DNA from: Streptomyces barringtoniae
Lineage (GTDB): Bacteria > Actinomycetota > Actinomycetes > Streptomycetales > Streptomycetaceae
Length of the DNA: 64,000 nt
NCBI RefSeq assembly: GCF_020819595.1
Contig: NZ_JAJHNP010000003.1
Coordinates: forward strand, 372,001 to 436,000
Direction of reading: 5' to 3'
Positions 27,001-35,593 of this stretch are shown here, piece after piece; positions within the stretch are counted from its first letter, which is position 1; the number at the start of each line of letters is the position of its first letter. The notes below the pieces were generated by a model that was not told the DNA's origin, ran no database searches, and saw only the letters and a list, made by a program, of their open reading frames with translations. The position numbers and the translations under genes are program-made.

Positions 27001-27404
27001 GAGGAGCCGAGCACGGGCACGCCGGCGGCCCGCGCGGCCGCGACCGCGCGGGCCTTGTTGCCGGTCAGCTCCAGGGTGGCCGCGCTCGGGCCGACGAAGG
27101 TGATGCCGGCGTCCTCGCAGGCGCGCGCGAGTTCGGGGTTCTCGGACAGGAAGCCGTAGCCCGGGTAGACGGCGTCGGCGCCGGCCCGGCGGGCGGCGCC
27201 CACGATCTCCTCGACGGAGAGGTAGGCCCGCACGGGGTGTCCCGGCTCCCCGATCTCGTACGCCTCGTCGGCCTTCAGCCGGTGCAGCGAGTTGCGGTCC
27301 TCGTGCGGGAACACGGCGACGGTGCGCGCGCCGAGTTCGTAGCCCGCCCGGAACGCGCGGATCGCGATCTCTCCACGGTTGGCGACCAGCACCTTGCGGA
27401 ACAT
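24030..27404 (-). CDS. pyc: Pyruvate carboxylase
   Basis: The 1124-residue enzyme carboxylates pyruvate to oxaloacetate, the main anaplerotic step, in the cytoplasm. All domains are in order: biotin carboxylase with ATP-grasp (about 1-455; VFVKAVAGGGGRGMRR), carboxyltransferase (about 525-800; GVTDTTFRDAHQSLLATR, metal-binding LPVHLHTHDTAG), the PYC/OADA allosteric and tetramer region, and the biotinyl domain with EAMKMEAT, biotin on Lys1090. The length is that of a full single-chain enzyme. ATG 27404 begins at the conserved MFRKVLVANRGEIAIR. No defects are seen. Confidence 0.97.
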   Translation of the reverse strand: MFRKVLVANRGEIAIRAFRAGYELGARTVAVFPHEDRNSLHRLKADEAYEIGEPGHPVRAYLSVEEIVGAARRAGADAVYPGYGFLSENPELARACEDAGITFVGPSAATLELTGNKARAVAAARAAGVPVLGSSQPSTDVDELVRAADEIGFPVFVKAVAGGGGRGMRRVQDPAQLRESIEAASREADAAFGDPTVFLEKAVVDPRHIEVQILADGEGNVIHLYERDCSLQRRHQKVIELAPAPNLDPEVRARICDDAVRFAREIGYRNAGTVEFLLDPAGNHVFIEMNPRIQVEHTVTEEVTDVDLVQAQLRIASGETLADLGLAQDTITLRGAALQCRITTEDPANGFRPDTGRISAYRSPGGSGIRLDGGTTHAGTEISAHFDSMLVKLTCRGRDFKAAVGRARRAVAEFRIRGVATNIPFLQAVLDDADFQAGRVTTSFIEQRPHLLTARSSADRGTKLLTYLADVTVNKPHGERPDLLDPVTKLPPLPAGEPPAGSRQLLVDLGPEGFARRLRESPTIGVTDTTFRDAHQSLLATRVRTKDLLAVAPVVARTLPQLLSLECWGGATYDVALRFLAEDPWERLAALREAVPNICLQMLLRGRNTVGYTPYPTEVTDAFVQEAAATGIDIFRIFDALNDVGQMRPAIDAVRETGTAIAEVALCYTADLNDPGERLYTLDYYLRLAEQIVDAGAHVLAVKDMAGLLRAPAAAKLVSALRREFDLPVHLHTHDTAGGQLATYLAAIQAGADAVDGAVASMAGTTSQPSLSALVAATDHSDRPTGLDLQAVGDLEPYWEGVRKIYAPFEAGLASPTGRVYHHEIPGGQLSNLRTQAVALGLGDRFEDIEAMYAAADRILGRLVKVTPSSKVVGDLALHLVGAGVSPKDFEETPDRFDIPDSVIGFLRGELGTPPGGWPEPFRTKALQGRAAPKEAPELSAEDREGLAKDCRATLNRLLFPAPTREFDTHRQSFGDTSVLDSKAFFYGLRPAKEYAVDLEPGVRLLIELQAIGEADERGMRTVMSTLNGQLRPIQVRDRAAASDVPVTEKADRANPGHVAAPFAGVVTLAVTEGDEVAAGATVATIEAMKMEATITAPKPGRVSRLAINRIQQVEGGDLLVELA

Positions 27405-27562
27405 CCTGGATTCCCTTCAGCTGCCTGTCGGCGACGAACACCATGGTGTCAGCCACGCCCTGCCGTACCTCGCGGGCCACCTTAGGGGGTGGCCGCGCGT
27501 GTCGACGTGCGAAAACCATCACATGGACCTTGTGGGCGGCGCCACAGGCACGCGCCGGGGGA

Positions 27563-28468
27563 TCAGCACTCCAGGGAGGTCATGGCCGTGTCCTGCGACC
27601 GTTCCTGCGACCCGGCCCGCGACCGTTCGGCGCTCGCCGGTACGGGCACGGTCCGGGACGGTGCGGAGGCGGGGGCCGGGACGGGGACGGCGGGTGGTTC
27701 CGTGGGCGCGGGCCCGCGGTCGCGGACAGGCAGCAGGGACAGCGGAACGGCCCGCAGAAGGCCCCGCAGCCGGGCGCGGCGGCCGTGCAGCAGTCCGAGG
27801 ACGATCGCCGAGGCCACCGCGATCAGGTGCTCGCGGCCGGCCAGGTTGGGCACGGCGATGGACTCCCACACCATCGAGCCGCCGGTCAGGGTGAACACCA
27901 CGGGGGCGCGTTTGACCACCGAGAGATAGGTGAACAGGCCGACGACGGCCGCGGACGGCCCGGTGTCGAGCACCTCGGCGTACTGGTGCGGCAGCCCGAA
28001 GCCGCACCAGCCGGGACCCAGCGCGATCATCACGCGGGCGGTGAGTGTGCCGGCCAGGGTGGTGGCGTAGGAGATCGCCAGCGTCCGGGCCCGGCCCAGG
28101 GCCAGTTCGGCCCAGGCGAAGGCGAGGAACAGCTGGGTGATGCCCGCCCACACCGGCAGATCGAGCGCCGGGACGTACAGCGACACGGGCGTGCGCAGCA
28201 GCGACAGCCACAGCGGCAGTTCGGCCCTGACGCCGCCGAGCCGCGTCACCCAGAGCGCGCCGAGCGGGTGCTGGGCGATCGCGTGGAAGAAGATGACGCC
28301 GAACGCGGCGACGCACGCCAGCAGCAGGCCGGACAGTCCGCGCCGCGTGAACCTCCGTAACGGTTCGACGACGATGGCGTGCCACTCGCCCCGCAGCGTG
28401 CGCCCGGTGAACCGGACCAGGCGTGCGAGCAGTGCGCGACACCACTCGATGCGCGCTTCAGTCGTCAT
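27563..28468 (-). CDS. Rhomboid-like polytopic membrane protein
   Basis: The 301-residue protein has about six hydrophobic segments (for example [57 protein letters not shown]) and a Pro-Ala-Arg-rich tail of about 60 residues. It resembles actinobacterial proteins annotated as rhomboid-like, but the catalytic GxSG and His pair of real rhomboid proteases are not clear (nearest is LTGGSMVWE), so protease activity is doubtful. ATG 28468 is chosen where hydrophobic homology begins; its ribosome site is weak, and an in-frame ATG 34 codons upstream is possible. Confidence 0.65.
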   Translation of the reverse strand: MTTEARIEWCRALLARLVRFTGRTLRGEWHAIVVEPLRRFTRRGLSGLLLACVAAFGVIFFHAIAQHPLGALWVTRLGGVRAELPLWLSLLRTPVSLYVPALDLPVWAGITQLFLAFAWAELALGRARTLAISYATTLAGTLTARVMIALGPGWCGFGLPHQYAEVLDTGPSAAVVGLFTYLSVVKRAPVVFTLTGGSMVWESIAVPNLAGREHLIAVASAIVLGLLHGRRARLRGLLRAVPLSLLPVRDRGPAPTEPPAVPVPAPASAPSRTVPVPASAERSRAGSQERSQDTAMTSLEC

Positions 28469-29161
28469 GAGGCACGGCAGCCCATCACCTTCGGCTCCCC
28501 CGTCATGTACATCGCCCCCTTCACCCCGATCCAGGCATTCCGGCCTCGGAGTGTTTTTTCGGTCATCCACCCGTATCGGCCGTCATCGTATAGATGTACG
28601 GATCTCTTCCGGTGGGCCCACCCCCGTGTGCGGGCCGCGGCGCACGCGCGTTCAGCCGCCGGTGCCTTCTTCGGTTCTGGTGAGTGCGATCACGAAATAC
28701 GCCAACGTCGCGTGCTGGTTGCGCCGCTGTCGTTCCGACATGCGCCCGGTCCCTCCCCCGGTGTGGGCCTCTGTGGTGGTGAGACCCGATCGGTGACAGT
28801 TCAGCGAGCCGGGCGGCGGTCGTCAAGATCCTTTGCGGATGCGTGGGGGTGTGGGAAGACCCACAGGTCCGCAGCGGCGGAATCCGGGCCTCAGAGGCAA
28901 CCTCCACCCCCTCGGATCCGTCCTCCCAAGCAGGCCCCTCGGACGGCTCGGCAGGGCGTGGATGCGGCCGTCCCTAGCCTTCGCACCCGTCCGGAGCAGC
29001 GCGCCCGCTGCCGGTGTGGCTGGATTCCGGCCGGGCTCGGAGCGTTGCTTGACTTGGAGAGCGCTCCAACTCGTAGCGTCGCAGACGTACGGCGCACAAG
29101 GCACCGGCCCGTGTGCCGTACGGAACGACCGTCGCATGTGCAGGAAAGGCTGGGACACCAC
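28469..29161. other. 693-bp intergenic region between divergent genes
   Basis: No recognisable protein is encoded on either strand. A lower-GC patch near 28540-28610 could hold the minus-strand promoter. The right end holds the MerR-type promoter at 29049-29079. I looked for a divergent MerR gene, which often accompanies such promoters, and found none. Confidence 0.6.
29049..29079 (+). promoter_or_regulatory. MerR-family-type promoter with 19-bp spacer
   Basis: TTGACT (29049-29054) and TAGCGT (29074-29079) are 19 bp apart, two bases longer than normal. Between them lies TTGGAG-AGCG-CTCCAA (29054-29069), a dyad centred in the spacer. This is the layout of promoters that MerR/SoxR-type activators untwist. 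It lies about 83 bp before the aldo/keto reductase start. Confidence 0.75.
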
Positions 29162-30151
<990 letters not shown>

Positions 30152-30161
30152 GCGCCGCCCC

Positions 30162-30734
30162 TCACGGGTCGCTGCACTTGCGGCGTCTGGCGTAGGCGAC
30201 CGTCAGCGTGCCCAGCAACGGGCCCCACAGGAGCAGGGGCGTGTAGCAGACGTACAGGGACAGGGCCTGCCAGCCGCCCACCCGGCTCGGGAAGTCGGCG
30301 GGCAGGCGCTCGCCCGTGATCGTCCGGCCCATGACCCCGGTCATGAAGGTCAGCGCCGTCCACAGCAGGGTCAGGGCGGTGGCCCCGAGCCCCGCCGGGA
30401 CCACCGCCGCGCTCACCGGAACGCGTCGGCCGCGCAGATACGGCACCCACCTCGGGAACACCTCGCCCCAGCGGGCGATCAGACCGAACGCGGTGAACGC
30501 GAGGACCTCGGAGAGAGCCGACAGGCCGAGGATGTAGGCGCGTTCACCGATGCCGGTGCCGGGGCGGAAGGCGACCGGAAGCCGCCAGAGACTGGACGGC
30601 AGGACGGTCAGCGGTATGGCGCAGGCGATGAGGCGAGCCCTGCGGGAGACGCCCTCGACGGGCTTGTGTGCCGCACGCCAGGCGGCCGTCGAACGGCCGG
30701 GACGAAGCGCGGTGCGGGGCGACAGCGGGTCCAT
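30162..30734 (-). CDS. Four-helix membrane protein of unknown function
   Basis: ATG 30734 gives a 190-residue protein with about four membrane segments (RLIACAIPLTVLPSSLW, YILGLSALSEVLAFTAFGLIA, LGATALTLLWTALTF, LYVCYTPLLLWGPLLGTLTVAYA) and a basic C-terminus. Hydrophobic Streptomyces proteins of this kind are usually unassigned, and no motif points to a reaction. It converges on the aldo/keto reductase with only 10 bp between stops. The start may be earlier, since the frame stays open to 31403, but that part is unlike protein. Confidence 0.6.
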   Translation of the reverse strand: MDPLSPRTALRPGRSTAAWRAAHKPVEGVSRRARLIACAIPLTVLPSSLWRLPVAFRPGTGIGERAYILGLSALSEVLAFTAFGLIARWGEVFPRWVPYLRGRRVPVSAAVVPAGLGATALTLLWTALTFMTGVMGRTITGERLPADFPSRVGGWQALSLYVCYTPLLLWGPLLGTLTVAYARRRKCSDP

Positions 30735-30837
30735 GCGCGGTCCTGGGTCTCGGTGGGCCCGGCGGGCCCGTCCGGTACCGAAGATCGCAGGGCTGCCCGG
30801 TCCGGTGGATCGTCCCGCGGGCCGAACCGGCTCCCCG

Positions 30838-31155
30838 CACGGCGTCGCCCTCGCCCCCGTGCTGGAGGAGGTCATGGAGTTCAGTGCACCGGCGGCCCGG
30901 GAGGCGTACGAGCAGGCGGCGCGGGCGATGCGGGTACCGGCGCCCGCCGACGGCGACTGGGCGCGCGCGGCCGTCGCGGCGGTACGGCAACTGTCCGGGA
31001 CGCCGGACCTCAAGCGGCCCCTGCGCGAGCTGGGCGCCGGCCGCGAGCTGCTCCCGGCGATCGCGGCGGGCGCGGTCGCGGACGCGGTGACGAAGAACGC
31101 GCCCCGGCTGCCGGAGGAGGCGGAGGTGCTGGAACTGCTGACGCGGGTGTACTGA
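30838..31155 (+). pseudogene. C-terminal remnant of an iron-containing alcohol dehydrogenase
   Basis: From about His at 30838 the frame reads SPHGVALAPVLEEVMEFS, equivalent to the metal-binding HGxAxAxxLPHV region of Fe-alcohol dehydrogenases. It continues through AAVAAVRQLSGTPDLKRPLRELG and ADAVTKNAPRLPEEAEVLELL to the normal end of the family. Only about 106 of some 380 residues remain; the Rossmann-type NAD domain and the first metal ligands are missing. The 5-prime side is occupied by the opposing membrane protein gene. A GGAGGAGG just before ATG 30874 could by chance allow a 93-residue fragment to be made. Confidence 0.75.
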
Positions 31156-31297
31156 GCGGGCGCGCCGGCGGGTCCGGCCCGGCAGCGTGTCTGCGGGGGC
31201 TCGCTCAGCGTGGGCTGCCGTAACTGCCGGCCGGGAGGTACGGGGAATCGTCCGGGTCGCGCTCCACGGCTGGTGGCCGGGCTCTGCGCGGTCCGGC

Positions 31298-31654
31298 TCA
31301 GCGGCGGGGGCCCGGCTCCGCGAGGTCCGTGTCCCGCTCCCGCCGCCTCCGCGCCGTCACCACCACGAGATCCAGCGCCGCCGCCAGCGCGAGGACACCA
31401 CACACCGCCGCGAGAACGGTCAGCGGGCCGCCGCCCGGGCTGTCGCCGGGACCGGAGCGCGCCGCCCAGACGGCGAAGCCGGCCGTCGCCGCGGCGAACA
31501 GGGGCAGGAAGACGGCGGACAGCAGCCGGCGCAACCGCAGGGCGCTGCGTGCGGTGGTCGGTTCGGTACCGGTGCGCGGGAAGCGGTGACCGAACGCTCC
31601 GGAGCGTGACCGGGGGTCCGGCACCACCGTGCGCCCGTGGCGCTCGTCACGCAT
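31298..31654 (-). CDS. DUF6343-like small membrane protein
   Basis: ATG 31654 has a perfect AAGGAGG five bases upstream. The 118-residue product has a central TGTEPTTARSALRLRRLLS motif, as in the DUF6343 proteins of Streptomyces, followed by two hydrophobic helices (SAVFLPLFAAATAGFAVWAA and LTVLAAVCGVLALAAALDLVVV) and a basic end. The function of the family is not known. Confidence 0.75.
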   Translation of the reverse strand: MRDERHGRTVVPDPRSRSGAFGHRFPRTGTEPTTARSALRLRRLLSAVFLPLFAAATAGFAVWAARSGPGDSPGGGPLTVLAAVCGVLALAAALDLVVVTARRRRERDTDLAEPGPRR

Positions 31655-31942
31655 GACGGCCTCCTTCGGCGGGACTTCACGGTCTGCTGCCGACCGCGTA
31701 GCCAGGACCCACGCCCGGCAAACCGGTGGCTGTGAGGAAGCACACGCGCGGCTCAAGTGACGTACGGACACCGGCCCTTGACCCTTTCACCGCCAGGTCG
31801 GCGGATGCCGCCGCGACCCCTGGGCCCTCCCCTCTGTCACGATGGACGGCGCCCTGACCAGGCGGCCCGGCCGTGCAGCGCAGCCGGTCCGACGGATTCC
31901 GCCGGTCTCTCCACGACTCCCCTGGTTGTCGAGCACCCCACT

Positions 31943-33277
31943 GTGTCTGCCGCCCCTTCCCTGCCCACGCCCGTGCCCGGTTCCGCGTCCGCCTCGCGTT
32001 CGCCGTGGCGGTCTCTGCGACACCGCGGAATGCGCTGGTGGTCGGCGGCGAACTTCGTCTCCAACGCCGGCACCTGGATGCAGCTCACCGTGCAGAACCT
32101 GCTCGTGCTGCACATCACCGGTTCCGCGGCGGCCACCGGCCTGTCGATCTCCGTGCAGGCGGCGCCGGCGCTGTTCGTGAGCCTGCTCGGCGGCGCGGCC
32201 GTGGACCGCTGGCCCCGGAAGCTCACGGTCGCGGTGAGCCAGGCGCTGCTCGGCGCGGTCGCCTTCACCACGGCGCTGCTGGTGGCGCTGGACCGGATCG
32301 ACATGCCGGCGCTGCTGCTGCTGGCCGCGGTGACCGGCATCATCGCCACCGTCGACGGGCCGGCGTGTGCGCTGCTCGGCAACGACCTCGTGCCGCGGGA
32401 GGACGTGCCGTCGGCGATCGGTGTGGGTGCCCTCGTGCACAGCGCGGGGCGGCTGGCCGGCACCGCGCTCGCCGGTGTGACCGTCGGTTTCCTCGGCACG
32501 GGCGCCGCATACGCCGCGAACGGGCTGTCGTTCCTGCTCGTGGCGTCGGTCGTGCCCTTCCTGCGGCCCGTGCACGGGGCGGTGGCCGAGCCGGCGACCG
32601 AGGCGCGGGCGGTCCCGGCGCCCGCGGAGATGAGCGTGCGGGAGGGGCTGCGGTTCTTCGTGCGCCGACCCCGGCTCGTGGCGCTCGCCGGGATCACCGG
32701 GATCAGCTCGGTCTTCGGCCGCAACTACGGCCTCACGCTCGCCGTCCTCGTCACCGGCCCGCTCGCGGGCGGCGCCGGTTCGTTCGGCACCGTCTCCACC
32801 GTCCTGGCGGTCGGCGGCATCATCGGCGCGGTCCTCGGCGCCCGGCTGCGCAAGCCCTCCGTACGGACCGTGGGCCTGCTCGCGGCGGCGGGCGCCCTCC
32901 TCCAGGTCGTCGCGGGCCTGTCGCCTTCGCTGGCCGTGCTGATGGTGCTGGTGCTGCCCATGGCCGTGGTGGAGTCCGTCTCCGACACCGCGGGAACGGC
33001 CGTCCTGCAGACCGACCCGCCGGCGCATCTGCGCGGCCGCGTGCTCGGGGTGTGGAGCAGCATCGGCACGGTGTGGAGCCTCGGCGGCCCGCCCCTGCTG
33101 GGCCTGCTCATGGAGTGGGCCGGCGCGCGCGGCGCCCTGGTCGCCGGCGGCCTGCTCATCGCCGGTTCCATCGGCGCGGGCCTGCTGGTCCGGCGGCGCG
33201 GTGGCCTGATCCCGGTGACGATGACCGCAAGGGACGGCGACGCAACCGGCCGCGCGGCCCTGGGCACAGCAGCCTGA
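31943..33277 (+). CDS. MFS exporter (DHA3/enterobactin-exporter type)
   Basis: A 444-residue transporter with about 12 membrane segments. The first reads MRWWSAANFVSNAGTWMQLT, typical of the DHA3 group, with the loop DRWPRK between helices 2 and 3 and the mid-protein QTDPPAHLRGRVLGVW. It probably exports small molecules by proton antiport. GTG 31943 is chosen as the nearest start before the basic N-terminal stretch; the ribosome site is poor and GTG/ATG codons further upstream cannot be excluded. No regulator or biosynthetic partner is adjacent. Confidence 0.85.
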   Translation: MSAAPSLPTPVPGSASASRSPWRSLRHRGMRWWSAANFVSNAGTWMQLTVQNLLVLHITGSAAATGLSISVQAAPALFVSLLGGAAVDRWPRKLTVAVSQALLGAVAFTTALLVALDRIDMPALLLLAAVTGIIATVDGPACALLGNDLVPREDVPSAIGVGALVHSAGRLAGTALAGVTVGFLGTGAAYAANGLSFLLVASVVPFLRPVHGAVAEPATEARAVPAPAEMSVREGLRFFVRRPRLVALAGITGISSVFGRNYGLTLAVLVTGPLAGGAGSFGTVSTVLAVGGIIGAVLGARLRKPSVRTVGLLAAAGALLQVVAGLSPSLAVLMVLVLPMAVVESVSDTAGTAVLQTDPPAHLRGRVLGVWSSIGTVWSLGGPPLLGLLMEWAGARGALVAGGLLIAGSIGAGLLVRRRGGLIPVTMTARDGDATGRAALGTAA

Positions 33278-33478
33278 CCGGCCGGGGAACCGGGGCGCCC
33301 GCTCCCTGACCTGCCGGGCGGCGCGCTGTATTCGCCCTGGCCGACCGGGGGGCGCACCGCCCGGCTCCCTCGCCGGCCGAGAGGCCCTCGCCATCGCCCT
33401 GAGCCGCCGGAAGACGCGACACATCAACCCGGGCCGACAGGGGCACCCGCCGAACGGCCGCCTCACCGGACCCCGGGC

Positions 33479-34222
33479 TCACCCCTGCGTGTGTTCCTCG
33501 TGGGCCGGCAGGTTGTACACGTGGAAGGCCTGTCCTATGACCGGCTGGGCCACGTTTCGTACGCGGACGCCGCCGCTGGTCATGCCGTGCTCGGTGCCGG
33601 CGTGGGCGTGGCCGTGCACGGCGAGGTCGGCGCCGGCGGTGTCGATGGCCTCCGCGAGCAGATAGCTGCCGAGGAAGGGGTAGATCTCCGGCGGCTCCCC
33701 GGCCAGGGTGTCCGGCACGGGCGAGAAGTGCGTCAGGGCGATCCGCACGTCGCAGTTCCAGTCGGCCAGGTCCTTCAGGGCGCTGTGCAGTTCGTCGGCG
33801 CACCGGCGGCTGTAGCGTACGAACTCCTTCATGAGGGGTTCGCCGAACTCCCCTGCGCAGCGCCCGACGAATCCTCCGCCGAAGCCCTTCGTTCCGGCGA
33901 CGCCGATCCGGGCCTCGCCGGCACGGACGACGGCGGCCTGGCCCTCCAGCACGTGGGCGCCGGCGTCCCGCAGGATCGCGGTGACCTCCTCGGGCCGTTC
34001 GTCGTGGTAGTCGTGGTTGCCCAGGACGGCGACGACCGGCACCCCGAGATCCTTGATCTCCCGTGCGACGACCGCGGCCTCCTCGGTCGTGCCGTGCCGG
34101 GTGAGGTCGCCGGCGAGCAGCAGGACGTCGGCGCACCCGGGCAGCGTCTCGAAGGAGGGACGCAGCGTGCCCTGGCTCTCGGGGGACATGTGGATGTCCC
34201 CGACGGCCGCGACGCGGATCAT
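33479..34222 (-). CDS. Calcineurin-type metallophosphoesterase
   Basis: The 247-residue enzyme has all five metallophosphoesterase blocks: GDIH at 9-12, GDLTRHG, GNHDYHD, LTHFSP and HGHAHAGTEHG. It should be an active two-metal phosphodiesterase or phosphomonoesterase. ATG 34222 overlaps the stop of the BON gene by four bases (ATGA), so it is translated in coupling with it. It is the last gene of a trio with a nucleotidyltransferase, which suggests a make-and-break pair acting on a nucleotide, nucleic acid or nucleotidylated protein. Confidence 0.88.
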   Translation of the reverse strand: MIRVAAVGDIHMSPESQGTLRPSFETLPGCADVLLLAGDLTRHGTTEEAAVVAREIKDLGVPVVAVLGNHDYHDERPEEVTAILRDAGAHVLEGQAAVVRAGEARIGVAGTKGFGGGFVGRCAGEFGEPLMKEFVRYSRRCADELHSALKDLADWNCDVRIALTHFSPVPDTLAGEPPEIYPFLGSYLLAEAIDTAGADLAVHGHAHAGTEHGMTSGGVRVRNVAQPVIGQAFHVYNLPAHEEHTQG

Positions 34223-34497
34223 GTCAGGTCCTCTCCGTGGTCGGGCGAGGAGGTCCCGGCGATGAGGATGTCGCAGTGGACGGGATGCCCGGCCAGTTCC
34301 TCGCGGGCCAGGGTGCAGATGTCGTCCCGGCACTGGCCGGACGGCACGGTGCCGGTCAGCAGGACGGCGTCACCGCGCAGCTCCAGCCGTACGCCGAGTT
34401 CTCCGAGGTCCCCGGTGGCCAGGCGCTCGGCGAGGTGGGCGACGCGGTAGTCCAGGTTGCCGGCCGCCGGCGGGGGCGGCGGGCTCGTGTCGGTCAT
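34219..34497 (-). CDS. Small BON-domain protein
   Basis: The 92-residue protein has a Pro-rich start (TDTSPPPPPAAGN) and then a BON domain (LDYRVAHLAERLAT, GVRLELRGDAVLLTGTVPSG, AREELAGHPVHCDI). BON domains bind lipids, membranes or small ligands. There is no signal peptide, so it should be cytoplasmic. It overlaps both neighbours by four bases and is thus fixed in stoichiometry with the nucleotidyltransferase and phosphoesterase. It may serve as a sensor or scaffold for the two enzymes; this is inference. Confidence 0.8.
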   Translation of the reverse strand: MTDTSPPPPPAAGNLDYRVAHLAERLATGDLGELGVRLELRGDAVLLTGTVPSGQCRDDICTLAREELAGHPVHCDILIAGTSSPDHGEDLT

Positions 34498-35207
34498 GGC
34501 TGCCCCTCCTGGGGGTCGATCACGTTCAGCCGCTCGAGGAGGAAGAGAAAGGCGGCCGGCATGGGCTGGTCGCCGCAGGCCGCCCGGAGCTCGTCCCAGT
34601 CGACCTTCTCGCGGACGGCGCGGGCCACCGGCAGGACGGCGCCGAAATCGCAGTAGTGCTCGGAGAAGGCGCTGATCAGGCTGTGGATCAGGTCGGTCGG
34701 GCAGAGAACGGGCATCAGTACCGAGTCGACCGGCAGGACATGGGCGCGTTCCAGCATCTCCTTGGTGACGGGCTGGTGCGCGAGGGAGAAGATGATGTCG
34801 ACGTTCTGCCCGCGGCAGGTGGTCTTCAGCAGCCAGTCCTCCGGCGGGGTCCGGATGGGAAGGCCGGCCTCGCGCAGGGTGGCGACCACCGCCTCGGCGT
34901 CGTCGGGGAGCACGCAGAAGTCGGCGTCGTGCTGGAGGTAGCGGCTGCCGCCGTGGGCGTAGACGGCCACGCTCCCGGCGAGCGCAAAGGGATGGCCGGC
35001 GCGTTTGAACAGGGCGCCGATCTCCTTGGTGGCCTCCAGGATCGCCTGGCTGCGGTCCTGCGGCAGGTCCGGCGGTCCCTGCTGTCCCTGCGGTCCCTGC
35101 TGTCCCGGTGCCGGCGCGACGGGCTGGTCCGGTGCGCCGCCGGCCAGGCGGAGTTCGGTGACCTCCGGTCGCCGGAGTGGGGCAGTGCCCTCCCCGTTGT
35201 GCGTCAT
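34494..35207 (-). CDS. Nucleotidyltransferase-fold protein
   Basis: The 237-residue protein has a Gly-Gln-Pro-rich start (residues about 30-48, GQQGPQGQQGPPD) and then a minimal nucleotidyltransferase domain: FALAGSVAVYAHGG, the Asp pair in LQHDADFCV and the third acidic strand NVDIIF. These are the GSxxxxxHG and DxD metal sites of the polymerase-beta superfamily. The C-terminal half is helical. Family members act as antitoxin/toxin AMPylators, tRNA-modifying or antibiotic-modifying enzymes. It is the first gene of a translationally coupled trio, which makes a role in a reversible nucleotidyl modification attractive but unproven. Confidence 0.8.
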   Translation of the reverse strand: MTHNGEGTAPLRRPEVTELRLAGGAPDQPVAPAPGQQGPQGQQGPPDLPQDRSQAILEATKEIGALFKRAGHPFALAGSVAVYAHGGSRYLQHDADFCVLPDDAEAVVATLREAGLPIRTPPEDWLLKTTCRGQNVDIIFSLAHQPVTKEMLERAHVLPVDSVLMPVLCPTDLIHSLISAFSEHYCDFGAVLPVARAVREKVDWDELRAACGDQPMPAAFLFLLERLNVIDPQEGQP

Positions 35208-35593
35208 GGCATCTCCGTTCGCGGCCCCGGCACCCCCGGGCCGGCCGGTTCGGACCTGGGGGCCGTACGGGTACCCGGCGCGACCGCACCGACACGGCGT
35301 ACGGCCCGGCGGTTCGCGGCGGCCCGGTCCGCTCGACCTGCGGCGCAGTGCCCGGACCGGACATCACCGCGGCGGCAGGCGGTGCTGGGTGCCCGGGCCG
35401 GGACCTCACCGCGGCGGCAGGCGGTGCTGGGTGCCGGGGGCGGCGCGCCGCGGCGCCGGCCTGATCGGCACTCCGCGGGCCCCGCCCCCCCTGCCCCGGA
35501 TGCCCCGTACCGCTCGCCACCCGGACGCCGGTGCCGTCGGTTCCGCGGCCGTACTCACGTGCATCGCGTCCCGCACAGGCGCACCCTGTAGGA
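35208..35593. other. 386-bp divergent intergenic region with direct repeats
   Basis: This gap between the nucleotidyltransferase (minus) and the SpoIIE phosphatase (plus) contains the direct repeat at 35364-35435 and is otherwise featureless G/C-rich sequence. The promoters of both units must lie here, but no clear -35/-10 pair was found. Confidence 0.5.
35364..35435. repeat. Direct repeat, two copies of 30 bp at 42-bp spacing
   Basis: A 30-bp block beginning TCACCGCGGCGGCAGGC and ending GGTGCTGGGTGCC occurs at 35364-35393 and 35406-35435. The less exact flank (GTGCCCGG) is also duplicated. The copies are identical as read. It is non-coding and may be a duplicated operator or recent slippage. 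Confidence 0.75.

Noticed and set aside
24231..27485. 1084-codon plus-strand ORF opposite pyruvate carboxylase
   Set aside because: It is antisense to a fully conserved gene, rich in Gly/Val/Arg repeats and without any family motif; a by-product of G/C bias.
28469..29048. Hidden MerR regulator gene upstream of the aldo/keto reductase
   Set aside because: No frame on either strand contains a helix-turn-helix or MerR-like sequence.
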